Assembly (NCBI RefSeq): GCF_003600685.1
Contig: NZ_CP032084.1
Span: 1,922,001-1,986,000 of the forward strand
Length of the DNA: 64,000 nucleotides
DNA from: Achromobacter sp. B7
GTDB taxonomy: Bacteria > Pseudomonadota > Gammaproteobacteria > Burkholderiales > Burkholderiaceae_B
Reading direction: 5' to 3'
The first letter of the stretch is position 1. Every line of letters begins with the position of its first letter. The notes under the pieces were generated by a model that saw only the letters and a program-made list of their open reading frames with translations, was not told where the DNA came from and ran no database searches. Below are positions 1 through 9,607 of this stretch, piece by piece. A program made the translations under genes and the position numbers.

Positions 1-334
1 CCTGAATGGCATTTCCGGCCTGTGCATCACCAAGCTGGACGTGCTGGATGGCCTGGAAACGATCCAACTGGGCGTCGGCTACCGCGTCAACGGTGAATTC
101 CGCGATGTGCTGCCTTACGGCGCGCACGCCGTTGCGCAAGCGCAGCCGGTGCTGGAAGAATTGCCGGGCTGGTCCGAGTCCACTGTTGGCATCACCGAGT
201 ACGACAAGCTGCCCGCCGCGGCCCGTCGCTACCTGGAGCGCGTTGCCGAAGTTTGCGGCGTGCCGATCGACCTCGTGTCGACCGGTCCGGATCGCAATGA
301 AACCATTGTCCTGCGTCATCCCCTGAAGGGCTGA
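1..334 (+). CDS. purA: Adenylosuccinate synthase, C-terminal part (window edge)
   Basis: The reading frame is open from base 2 to a TGA at 332-334 and gives the last ~110 residues of adenylosuccinate synthase, which makes adenylosuccinate from IMP, aspartate and GTP in the committed step to AMP. Recognisable end-of-protein motifs are [15 protein letters not shown] near the start and [12 protein letters not shown] just before the stop. The N-terminal GTP-binding part lies outside the window. A strong hairpin terminator follows 16 bases after the stop, so purA ends its transcription unit here or is attenuated before the next gene. Confidence 0.95.
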   Translation, partial: LNGISGLCITKLDVLDGLETIQLGVGYRVNGEFRDVLPYGAHAVAQAQPVLEELPGWSESTVGITEYDKLPAAARRYLERVAEVCGVPIDLVSTGPDRNETIVLRHPLKG

Positions 335-350
335 TCGGGTTAATATTCCA

Positions 351-387
351 AAGGCCGCCGCCGGTCTCATACCGGCGGCGGCCTTTT
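351..387 (+). terminator. Rho-independent terminator after purA
   Basis: A near-perfect GC-rich inverted repeat (AAGGCCGCCGCCGGT / ACCGGCGGCGGCCTT around a short CTCAT loop) followed by a short T-run. It lies between the purA stop and the next ribosome-binding site at 401-405. Confidence 0.9.
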
Positions 388-415
388 CGTATTTTTAAGC
401 AGGAGATGCTTACCT

Positions 416-958
416 ATGAGCGCACCGACCAATGATGAGAGCCATCTGTGGGTGACGTGGGACGATTACAACCGGCTGATCGAGCGCCTGACCTTGCAGG
501 TGCACCAGTCGGGATGGAAGTTCGACAAGATTCTTTGCCTGGCGCGCGGCGGTATGCGCGTGGGCGACGTTATGTCCCGTATTTTTGATGTCCCGCTGGG
601 CATTCTGGCCACCAGCAGCTATCGCGAAGCCGCCGGCACCAAGCAGGGCGACATGGACATCGCGCAGTTCATCACCATCACGCGCGGCACATTGTCCGGG
701 CGGGTGTTGCTGGTGGACGACATGGTCGACACCGGCAAGACGTTCAGCAAGGTCTACGACCATCTGAAGAGCCAATTCGCCGACATCACGGAATTGCGCA
801 GCGCCGTCCTCTGGTGGAAAGGGCATTCGCAGGCCACGCCCGACTATTACGTCGAGAAGCTGCCGACGAACCCCTGGATTCACCAGCCGTTCGAGGATTA
901 CGACAGCCTGCGACCACATCAGCTGGAAGCGTGGATCCGCAAGGGTTACAAGAGCTGA
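416..958 (+). CDS. Phosphoribosyltransferase-family protein
   Basis: A 180-residue type I phosphoribosyltransferase fold protein. The PRPP-binding signature is visible as VLLVDDMVDTGKTF (residues ~99-112), and an upstream ILCLARGGMRVGDVM segment matches the hypoxanthine/xanthine PRTase N-terminal half. The ATG at 416 has an AGGAG ribosome-binding site at 401-405. Proteins of this type beside purA are usually annotated only as phosphoribosyltransferases; a role in purine salvage (hypoxanthine, guanine or xanthine to nucleotide) is inferred from the family and the purA neighbour, and the base specificity cannot be read from the sequence. Confidence 0.85.
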   Translation: MSAPTNDESHLWVTWDDYNRLIERLTLQVHQSGWKFDKILCLARGGMRVGDVMSRIFDVPLGILATSSYREAAGTKQGDMDIAQFITITRGTLSGRVLLVDDMVDTGKTFSKVYDHLKSQFADITELRSAVLWWKGHSQATPDYYVEKLPTNPWIHQPFEDYDSLRPHQLEAWIRKGYKS

Positions 959-1359
959 GCTCGGTCGGTCTGAAGTCCAAGGCGGGAAAGGAGGGATGCA
1001 TGTATGCGTCAAGCGTCCCTCCTAGTAGTCAAAGCGGGCATGACCATGCTAGAATCGCTGGTTATCGCTAAACCGAACTTGGCTTGTTACTCTTTGGGTA
1101 GTCTTTGGGTAACGGAAACAGCCAGCGGAAATCCGAGAAATACGTAAAAAAACGGGCAAGAGTGGGTACGCATCAGTACTGCTAAAGCAGCGCTGCATGT
1201 TTTCCCGCTACGTCGTTTTTCGAGATCTTGGGTTGCGCTTTCAAGGTTCCTCGTTCCGCGGTTATTGGTTACCGCGGACCTGGACCCGCGCAGCGTTGCT
1301 GGTAAGCAAGCCAGGTTTGTCATCAACTTTTGTTACCCTACAAGCAGGCCAATCACTTT
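959..1359. other. Intergenic region upstream of rpsU
   Basis: About 400 bases with no convincing gene; ORFs here on both strands have poor composition. It holds an 11-bp inverted repeat (989-999 with 1013-1023, one G-U pair) not followed by a T-run, and a 10-bp direct repeat TCTTTGGGTA at 1091-1100 and 1102-1111. The promoter of the rpsU-dnaG unit must lie here but no clear -35/-10 pair could be assigned. Confidence 0.5.
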
Positions 1360-1572
1360 ATGCCTATCGTTCGACTGAAGGAAAACGAACCGTTTGAAGC
1401 CGCTCTGCGCCGCTTCAAGCGCACCATCGAAAAGACCGGTTTGCTCACCGAGCTGCGTTCGCGCGAGTTCTATGAGAAGCCCACGGCCGAGCGCAAGCGC
1501 AAGCACGCCGCCGCCGTGAAGCGCCACTACAAGCGCATTCGTAGCCAACAACTGCCCCCGCGCCTGTATTGA
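1360..1572 (+). CDS. rpsU: 30S ribosomal protein S21
   Basis: A 70-residue, strongly basic protein with the S21 signature [20 protein letters not shown] at the N-terminus and a Lys/Arg-rich C-terminal half. It joins the small ribosomal subunit near the anti-Shine-Dalgarno end of 16S rRNA. An upstream in-frame ATG at 1330 would add ten non-conserved residues, so 1360 is chosen. It is followed after 19 bases by dnaG, giving the classical rpsU-dnaG-rpoD macromolecular-synthesis order. Confidence 0.96.
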   Translation: MPIVRLKENEPFEAALRRFKRTIEKTGLLTELRSREFYEKPTAERKRKHAAAVKRHYKRIRSQQLPPRLY

Positions 1573-1591
1573 TTTTTGATTCCCGAATCTA

Positions 1592-3655
1592 TTGATTCCA
1601 GAATCATTCATCCAGGATCTACTCGCCCGAGTCGACGTCGTCGACGTAGTCGGGCGATATGTGCAGTTGCGAAAGGGTGGGGCCAACTTGCTTGGCCTGT
1701 GCCCCTTTCATAACGAAAAAAGTCCGTCTTTCACTGTCAGCCCCACCAAGCAGTTTTATCACTGCTTCGGCTGTGGAGCCCATGGCAGCGCCATCACATT
1801 CCTGATGGAACATACGGGTACCAGTTTCCCCGAAGCCGTGCGCACGCTCGCGGCTTCGGCGGGAATGACGGTCCCGGAAGAAAATCGCAGTCCACGTCAG
1901 CAGCAGGAAACCGCGCGCCGCAAGGCCGAGGAGTCCCGCCATACGCAGGTGCTGGATGCCGCCCAGGCGCACTACCTGAAACAGTTGCGTGCCTCTCCGG
2001 CCGCCATCCGCTACCTGAAGCAGCGTGGCCTGACGGGCGAAATTGCCGCGCATTTCGGCTTGGGGTGGTCGGGAACCGACCGGCACGGCCTTGCGCAGGT
2101 CTTTCCCAATTACGACGACCCCACGCTCGTGGAGTCGGGGCTTGTCATCGAATCCGAAGATGGGCGCCGTTATGACCGCTTTCGCGAGCGCGTCATGTTT
2201 CCGATTCGCAACGCGCGAGGCAGTCTGATCGGGTTTGGCGGTCGCATCATCGGCAAAGGCGAACCCAAGTACCTGAATTCTCCCGAGACGCCGCTTTTCT
2301 CGAAGGGCCATGAGTTGTACGGCCTGTGGGAGGCGCGCCAAGCCATCCGCCAGGAAGGCCAGGTGATCGTGGTGGAAGGTTACATGGACGTGGTCGGGCT
2401 GGCGCAGCAAGGGATCGCCAACGCGGTCGCGACGTTAGGCACGGCAACGACGCCGGACCACGTCAAGAAGCTGCTGCGCGCCAGCGACAAGGTGATATTC
2501 AGCTTTGACGGTGACGGCGCTGGTCGGCGTGCCGCATGGCGCGCGCTGCAAGCCTGTCTGCCCGTTCTGCGCGACGATATCGCGATCCGTTTCCTGTTCT
2601 TGCCGTCCGAGCACGATCCGGATTCGTACGTGCGGGAGCTGGGCGCTGAAGCATTCCGCGCATGCCTGGGCGACGCTGTTGCCCTGTCCCGATTTTTGCT
2701 GGACGAATTGGCCTCGCGCCACAACATGAATGAAGCGGAAGGCCGCGCCAGTTGCCTGCACGAGGCCAAGCCTTTGCTGGCAGCGATTCCGGAATGCGCG
2801 TTGCGCGTCCAGATCGAGCGCGAAATGGCCAAGCTTGTGCAACTGACGCCCGAGGAAATGTCGCAGATCCTGGCGCAGCAGCCGGCCAAACCTTTTGCCC
2901 CGCCTGGCGCGGCGAAAGCCAGCGCAGGCGAGGCCGGTGCACCGTCAGGACATTCGGGTTCGGATCAGGACGGCGGTCACTCCGATATGGGGTATGACTT
3001 TGCCGGCCATGATTTCCACGATATTCCCGCCGAAGAGCCCGATTTTGCCGATTACGGGCATTTTCCGTCGGCGGGTGGGGGTGCGGCGGCGGGCTCCGGC
3101 CAACGATCCGGCGGGAAGCCCGAATGGAAGAGCAAAGGCGATTGGAAAGGCAAAAGCGACTGGAAGGGCGGCAAGGGCAACTGGAAAGGGCGCCGGGACA
3201 ATGATGTCGGCGGCTTTGAGGGGCGCCGCACCATGCCGTCCCTGGCCAAGCGTCTGCTGGGGCTTTTGCTGGCTCACCCCGAACTTGTCGACTCGATGGG
3301 CGATCAGCAACTTGAAGTCATCGATCATGGCCCCCATCTAGGTTTGGTACGGGACTTGATCATGCTGGCTCAGTCCAGCGGCGCGCGCCATGTCGGCGCC
3401 CTGTTGGAGGCAGCCGAGCCCGATTCGGACCTGGCAACGGTCCTAAAGGGGCTGCGCGCGGACATCCTGTCTCAGGAAGATTTGCCGGATCCCCAAACCG
3501 AGTGGGATGACGCCTTGCGGCGCATTGAATTTGATTCAGCGAAGCTTGAAATGGCCAAACTGGCGGCGACGGGTCTGTCTTCCGAGGAAGCTCGGAAGCG
3601 CTATCTGGAGCTGTCCAGCCGATTGGCGGTGTTGAAAGGTGCTGGGATACGGTAA
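1592..3655 (+). CDS. dnaG: DNA primase
   Basis: A 687-residue primase that lays down RNA primers at the replication fork. The N-terminal zinc-binding domain has CPFHNEKSPSF and YHCFGCG (residues ~37-63); the TOPRIM catalytic core includes VIVVEGYMDVVGLAQ (~258-272) and an acidic SFDGDGAGRRAA motif; the C-terminal ~130 residues are the helicase-binding domain. The start is TTG at 1592, because an in-frame stop lies at 1577-1579 and residue 2 onward (IPESFIQDLL) is the conserved beginning. The linker between core and helicase-binding domain is unusual: an acidic Gly/His/Asp stretch followed by Trp-Lys repeats (residues ~508-538). Confidence 0.96.
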   Translation: MIPESFIQDLLARVDVVDVVGRYVQLRKGGANLLGLCPFHNEKSPSFTVSPTKQFYHCFGCGAHGSAITFLMEHTGTSFPEAVRTLAASAGMTVPEENRSPRQQQETARRKAEESRHTQVLDAAQAHYLKQLRASPAAIRYLKQRGLTGEIAAHFGLGWSGTDRHGLAQVFPNYDDPTLVESGLVIESEDGRRYDRFRERVMFPIRNARGSLIGFGGRIIGKGEPKYLNSPETPLFSKGHELYGLWEARQAIRQEGQVIVVEGYMDVVGLAQQGIANAVATLGTATTPDHVKKLLRASDKVIFSFDGDGAGRRAAWRALQACLPVLRDDIAIRFLFLPSEHDPDSYVRELGAEAFRACLGDAVALSRFLLDELASRHNMNEAEGRASCLHEAKPLLAAIPECALRVQIEREMAKLVQLTPEEMSQILAQQPAKPFAPPGAAKASAGEAGAPSGHSGSDQDGGHSDMGYDFAGHDFHDIPAEEPDFADYGHFPSAGGGAAAGSGQRSGGKPEWKSKGDWKGKSDWKGGKGNWKGRRDNDVGGFEGRRTMPSLAKRLLGLLLAHPELVDSMGDQQLEVIDHGPHLGLVRDLIMLAQSSGARHVGALLEAAEPDSDLATVLKGLRADILSQEDLPDPQTEWDDALRRIEFDSAKLEMAKLAATGLSSEEARKRYLELSSRLAVLKGAGIR

Positions 3656-4523
3656 ATGCGCTAAAATCGAAGGTTGTCCGCTGGCAAGGGCCATGCGAAG
3701 CTGTGTAGTTCCGAGAGTGGTGCGACCATCGAGCATAGTCTTGGAGACTATAGCCTTGGAGCATATAGCCTTGAAGCATAGCCTTCCGACCGTAGCCTTG
3801 CATTTTATGCATCGATGCTTGCAGCGCAAAGATTCCTGAAATATTTCTGAATCCTAAGACGACTTGGCCCGAGAGCGCTCGTGCTGAAGGATGCGTCCAA
3901 GCCGGCGGAATCAATTTCGGCTAGATGAATCTAATAGATTTTCGCCGTCTTTGCTTGAAGCGGTTTGGCAGGAAGTAAGGCCCGCAGGACGGTGCAGGCA
4001 GGACGGCATCGCAGGCGTGCATGAATGTGCAGTGCAAGACGTAGTGATGAATCGTAGTGATGAAGATTGATGCGAAAGCAGTATTGAGAAAGACCGAAGT
4101 ACATCAAAGGTACTTGTTTTAAGTGATTTTATGGCCGACGGCTGGAGCCGAAGGCTGAGCGGTGAATCAGGCAGTTCAGCGGTGAGCATTTTTGCGTAGC
4201 GTTAGTGGTCTGGGTGCTGTGTCTACATAGCTGCTAGGGGCAACCGTCCCCATAAGCAAGCAAAGCCTATTTATAGGCAGGCAGCCCCCCCGACGCCCGG
4301 AATCCGCCGCAGGATGAGGTTATGCACGTTAAGCGCCCGAACGGTATTGCACCGGCAAGGCGCCAAGCGGGCTCGCAAGAGCTGGCGCTGCGAACAACGC
4401 AGCCGCGTGATCTTGGCCGGTTTATCTGTTTTACCCGTATCTGCGTCGCGCTGGGCCACCGTCCAGGGTGAACCAGCGCGGTGCAACATGCCCAAACGGG
4501 TTGCGACGACCACGGAAGCGACT
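3656..4523. other. Long dnaG-rpoD intergenic region
   Basis: About 870 bases with no supported gene. A reading frame open upstream of rpoD (from 4314) has poor composition and is not taken as coding. Contents seen: a cluster of 15-bp repeats (3735-3803), and a small hairpin AAGTAC/GTACTT at 4097-4115 followed by GTTTT. The length suggests rpoD has its own promoters here, as in E. coli where an internal promoter serves rpoD; exact promoter positions could not be assigned by eye. Confidence 0.5.
3735..3803 (+). repeat. Short 15-bp-period tandem repeat cluster
   Basis: Five imperfect copies of the motif ATAGCCTTGGAG begin at about 3735, 3750, 3765, 3779 and 3792; the first three are spaced exactly 15 bases apart. 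Non-coding, between dnaG and rpoD. No function can be assigned. Confidence 0.7.
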
Positions 4524-6800
<2,277 letters not shown>

Positions 6801-6809
6801 TCGTTTCCT

Positions 6810-6888
<79 letters not shown>

Positions 6889-6914
6889 AGAAAATCCTGA
6901 GTAATCAGGTACGT

Positions 6915-6947
6915 ACAGCCGCCAGCAATGGCGGCTGTTTCGTTTTT
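6915..6947 (+). terminator. Rho-independent terminator after the tRNA
   Basis: Perfect 10-bp stem ACAGCCGCCA/TGGCGGCTGT with a GCAA tetraloop, followed by TTCGTTTTT. It would end the rpoD-tRNA transcript. Confidence 0.9.
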
Positions 6948-7072
6948 GGAGCGAAGAGGGGCCTTCAGTGTGTGCAGAATATGTGTCATTGAGAAACAGC
7001 GATATCTTTGTTGCCGTTAAGCGCCCATAGTGGCTGCGGGAATATTTTTTCCCTGTACATCTAGGACATACA

Positions 7073-7282
7073 TTGAAGATAGAAACTGGTATCGTGAAGT
7101 GGTTCAACAACGACAAGGGCTACGGCTTTATTTCGCCGGAACTGGGTGGTAAAGACCTCTTTGCGCATTACTCGGAAATTCAGGGTGACGGGCACAAATC
7201 TCTTGAAGAGAACCAGCGCGTTTCTTTCGTCGCCGGCCAAGGACAGAAAGGTCCTCAGGCGACCATGATCAAAGCGATTTAA
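7073..7282 (+). CDS. Cold-shock (CspA-family) protein
   Basis: A 69-residue single cold-shock domain that binds single-stranded nucleic acid. RNP1 is visible as KGYGFI (residues ~15-20) and RNP2 as DLFAHYS (~28-34), with the usual [11 protein letters not shown]-terminus. The start appears to be TTG at 7073, preceded by AGGA at ~7062-7066; no in-frame ATG lies near enough to preserve the domain. It is monocistronic between two terminators, with an AT-richer leader upstream as is common for csp genes. Confidence 0.93.
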   Translation: MKIETGIVKWFNNDKGYGFISPELGGKDLFAHYSEIQGDGHKSLEENQRVSFVAGQGQKGPQATMIKAI

Positions 7283-7330
7283 TAACCTGTTTGCCCGCTG
7301 TCAGGCGGGCAGGTAGGTAGCAAGCTGCGG

Positions 7331-7366
7331 GGCCGAATCCATTGGAACAATGGATTCGGCCTTTTT
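7331..7366 (+). terminator. Rho-independent terminator after the cold-shock gene
   Basis: Perfect 13-bp stem GGCCGAATCCATT/AATGGATTCGGCC around a GGAAC loop, followed by TTTTTG. A smaller GCCCGC/GCGGGC hairpin at 7293-7310 precedes it. Confidence 0.92.
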
Positions 7367-7370
7367 GTTT

Positions 7371-7694
7371 GTGAGGCCGGTCTAGCGTTCGCTCTTGGGC
7401 TAACACGGGGGCTAACAACAGGGCCAACAGACCAGATCGTGTGAATCTTGGCTGATTCTTTGTGCAGCCAAGGCGGGTATGCGGAAAGGTATGCGGCGGC
7501 CCCGACAAAAGCTATGGGCTTTGCCGGTGCGTTCGCAGTCTTCATTGTGCAAAAGTCATACGGATATGGCCTTTACCGCCTCGTTCGGGAGCGTGTGAAA
7601 CGCGCCCTTGCCTTTTCAAGGTCGGTAACTGCTGAAGGCACATCCGTATGGTGGGTTTCCGTGGGCTTATCTAATGCCTGCGGGCGTCGCCTGC
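7371..7694. other. Non-coding stretch at the edge of an accessory patch
   Basis: No supported gene. Three imperfect copies of a GGGCTAACA-type motif lie at ~7397-7431, and by eye the base composition is less GC-rich than in the flanking housekeeping genes. Open frames on both strands translate into low-quality sequence. This may mark the boundary of inserted DNA, but no integrase or clear attachment site is visible. Confidence 0.4.
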
Positions 7695-7847
7695 CTATTC
7701 ATTCGGATCCGGGCGCATGCCTCTCGCTTCTTGCAACGCTATCTCTGCGCAGAACGCTCGGATCATCGTTATGCAAAGCTCTTTGTCGGCTTCGGAGAGC
7801 GCCCGGAATTCGGCGGGCGGGAAATCGGGATAGGGCCATGTGTTCAT
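7695..7847 (-). CDS. Small hypothetical protein (50 residues)
   Basis: An ATG-to-TAG frame encoding a well-balanced 50-residue peptide beginning MNTWPYPDFPPAEFRALSEA and continuing as an amphipathic helix with two cysteines (residues 25 and 33). It is on the same strand as, and 106 bases downstream of, the 101-residue hypothetical. No good ribosome-binding site is seen, which lowers confidence. The amino-acid composition is more protein-like than the competing plus-strand frames over the same bases. Function unknown. Confidence 0.45.
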   Translation of the reverse strand: MNTWPYPDFPPAEFRALSEADKELCITMIRAFCAEIALQEARGMRPDPNE

Positions 7848-7953
7848 TCAGACACTCTAGCAACGGGATTCGCTTCTGTATCGTCTGAAGCCCGGAACTA
7901 GGACTGATTGACGGGTCTATGCGCGGCGCTCCGGGGCTTGTGGCCTTGCCTTT

Positions 7954-8259
7954 TCAGCGCGGGGCCATTCCCTTGCGAAGCTTGTCAGGAGCCTCCAGCA
8001 GCGAGGCCGCCAGGCTGTCGCGCTCTTGCACACAGGGCTCGTCGCACAGACTTTTGACGAAATCATCGTACAGTTCGCCCGTCACGCCGGCGGGCCGCTT
8101 GAAGTCTCCCGATAGTTGATAGGCGCGCAGGATCACCGACCTTAGGCGCTTGACCTCCCAAAGCAGCGAGATCACGTCGGAGTTCCAGGGTTGACGCTCG
8201 CGGATCGTCCGGAGGTCGTCTAGGGTGAGGGGGGCTTTGAACGTCATGGCGAAAGACAC
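7954..8259 (-). CDS. Hypothetical protein next to SRAP gene
   Basis: A 101-residue soluble, charged protein beginning MSFAMTFKAPLTLDDLRTIR, mostly predicted helical, with no signal peptide or membrane segment. The start is GTG at 8259; an ATG four codons in (8247) is an alternative. It lies 36 bases downstream of the SRAP-family gene on the same strand, so the two are probably co-transcribed. I do not recognise the family; the association with SRAP hints at, but does not show, a DNA-damage or mobile-element context. Confidence 0.7.
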   Translation of the reverse strand: MSFAMTFKAPLTLDDLRTIRERQPWNSDVISLLWEVKRLRSVILRAYQLSGDFKRPAGVTGELYDDFVKSLCDEPCVQERDSLAASLLEAPDKLRKGMAPR

Positions 8260-8295
8260 TGTTTATATATCCAGTATATTCCACCAGAAACGGGG

Positions 8296-8958
8296 TCATT
8301 TCACGGCGTCGGCAATTAGTTTCAGGGCCGGATAGGCGCCCAGAAGGTCACGCGTCTCTTCCGGAGGCGCGCTCAGCCAGTCTTGGTACGAACCTTCCGA
8401 CAGGATCACCACCATCCGCTTTTCCTCGTTTGGCCGGTGGTATCGACTGAACAGCGGATCGTCGTCGGCGTTGATGGTCAGCATTGTGTAGCTTTCGTAC
8501 AGGTGGCCCGCGGCGTCGCGCCACCTGTCCCAAAGCCCGGCGATGCCTAGCGGCATGCCGTCGGCACGGCTGATCCGAGTCGGAACGGCCGCGCCTGATC
8601 GCCAGTCGGGTTCGAAGATGGCTTGGGCGGGGATGATGCAGCGTTGCGCGCGGCGCCAAGCGTTGCCGAACGTGTATGACTTTGCTGCGGTTTCGCTACG
8701 AGCGTTGAAGGTGGACAATTTGGCGGCTTTATCCACCGCATCCGGGCGCGTCGCCGCCGAGATCAGGCCCCATCGGCCGATGACGGCCTCTCGTTCCGGC
8801 ACCGCTTCATCACCTGAATCCCACTCTTTCGGCCGGCGGACAAACAAGCCTTCGTAACGGGGCCACATGTCGTACTTCGTGCTGACGGAAGGGGCGCGAA
8901 CGCCGAATTTCTGCAGCAGCAGTTCTGCGTCTTTCAGCGTCTGATAGTGGGAACACAT
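8296..8958 (-). CDS. SOS response-associated peptidase (SRAP, YedK/HMCES-like)
   Basis: A 220-residue SRAP-domain protein. Family members use the N-terminal Cys2 to form a stable thiazolidine crosslink with abasic sites in single-stranded DNA, protecting them. Seen here: Cys2 directly after Met1, the NARSET motif (~residues 86-91), RCIIPAQAIFEPDW in place of the usual RC.IPA.G.YEW (Glu retained), and HRPNEEKRMVVIL, which supplies the conserved His. The ATG at 8958 has a GAGG ribosome-binding site. The spacing and the altered FYEW motif place it in a divergent subgroup of the kind often found in phages and islands; that placement is inference. Confidence 0.88.
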   Translation of the reverse strand: MCSHYQTLKDAELLLQKFGVRAPSVSTKYDMWPRYEGLFVRRPKEWDSGDEAVPEREAVIGRWGLISAATRPDAVDKAAKLSTFNARSETAAKSYTFGNAWRRAQRCIIPAQAIFEPDWRSGAAVPTRISRADGMPLGIAGLWDRWRDAAGHLYESYTMLTINADDDPLFSRYHRPNEEKRMVVILSEGSYQDWLSAPPEETRDLLGAYPALKLIADAVK

Positions 8959-9338
8959 GCGTGCCTCGATGGCTGAAAAGTCGACGCCAAAACGGAAGAG
9001 CGCCCCAGCTCAAGATGAGTCTGAGGCGCTCCTGCCCGGCTTCGCACGCGATGGGTGTCAGACAGCCCGGCAACTCAAATCTACTGCTGGAAAAAACGAC
9101 CGGCAATAGGGAAAACCCCAAAAGAATTAGCGGGTTACAAGATCTCGGTCTTACGCAGCTCATTCCGCTCTGAACCCCGTTATGACCGTCCGGCGTTAAC
9201 GAATTTTTTGCCCGCTGTGGCGCTCTTCCAACGCGTCAAGGCCCGGGGACACATTTGCCCACCTCGGCTTGTGCGAATTGTGGCGCCTGAGTGCGACGTC
9301 GACACTGACGCCTACTTTCAATGCAGCGGAGAGCAGAA
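8959..9338. other. Intergenic region upstream of the Tad pilus locus
   Basis: About 380 bases between divergently transcribed genes (SRAP on minus, pilin on plus). It must carry promoters for both. A GAGCGCC/GGCGCTC inverted repeat with a 20-base loop lies at 8998-9031. No convincing gene on either strand. Confidence 0.45.
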
Positions 9339-9605
9339 ATGTGGAGCAGTCGAAAACGTCAGCTTGGGCAGGGCATGACCGAATACATCGTCGTCGTAGC
9401 GCTTGTGGCGGTCGCGGCGATCGCCGTCTATCAATACTTCGGACAAGTGGTTCGCTCGCAAACCGCCGCGATGGCGCGCGAGCTGGCCGGAGAAGACGGC
9501 GGGACGCAGACGCGCGCGGCGCAGCAAGCGGCTCAGAAGGCGGGCGCGCAGGCAAAGGCCCGCTCGTTGAAGTCTTTCACCGGCAATGCGACGGAAGCGA
9601 AGTGA
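9339..9605 (+). CDS. Flp-type (type IVb) pilin
   Basis: An 88-residue prepilin-like protein. A short basic leader (MWSSRKRQLG) precedes QGMTEYIVVV, which fits the Flp rule of cleavage after Gly with Glu at +5 and Tyr at +6 of the mature protein, followed by a hydrophobic helix (~residues 15-36) and an Ala/Gln-rich tail. The ATG at 9339 has GGAG at 9328-9331; an upstream ATG at 9321 in the same frame is less likely. It is the first gene of the Tad cluster and overlaps the start region of the next gene, so it is the probable major pilin. The hydrophilic tail is long for Flp pilins. Confidence 0.85.
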   Translation: MWSSRKRQLGQGMTEYIVVVALVAVAAIAVYQYFGQVVRSQTAAMARELAGEDGGTQTRAAQQAAQKAGAQAKARSLKSFTGNATEAK

Positions 9606-9607
9606 AG

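Noticed and set aside
989..1023. Inverted repeat upstream of rpsU as a terminator
   Set aside because: The 11-bp stem is real but has no T-run on the plus strand and only three T on the minus strand; left unassigned.
4314..4523. Seventy extra N-terminal codons for RpoD
   Set aside because: Open frame but Arg/Cys/Trp-rich and without a ribosome-binding site; the start at 4524 has one and fits the family length.
7448..7888. 146-codon plus-strand frame after the cold-shock gene
   Set aside because: Low-quality composition, TTG start without a ribosome-binding site, and it conflicts with a better small frame on the minus strand.
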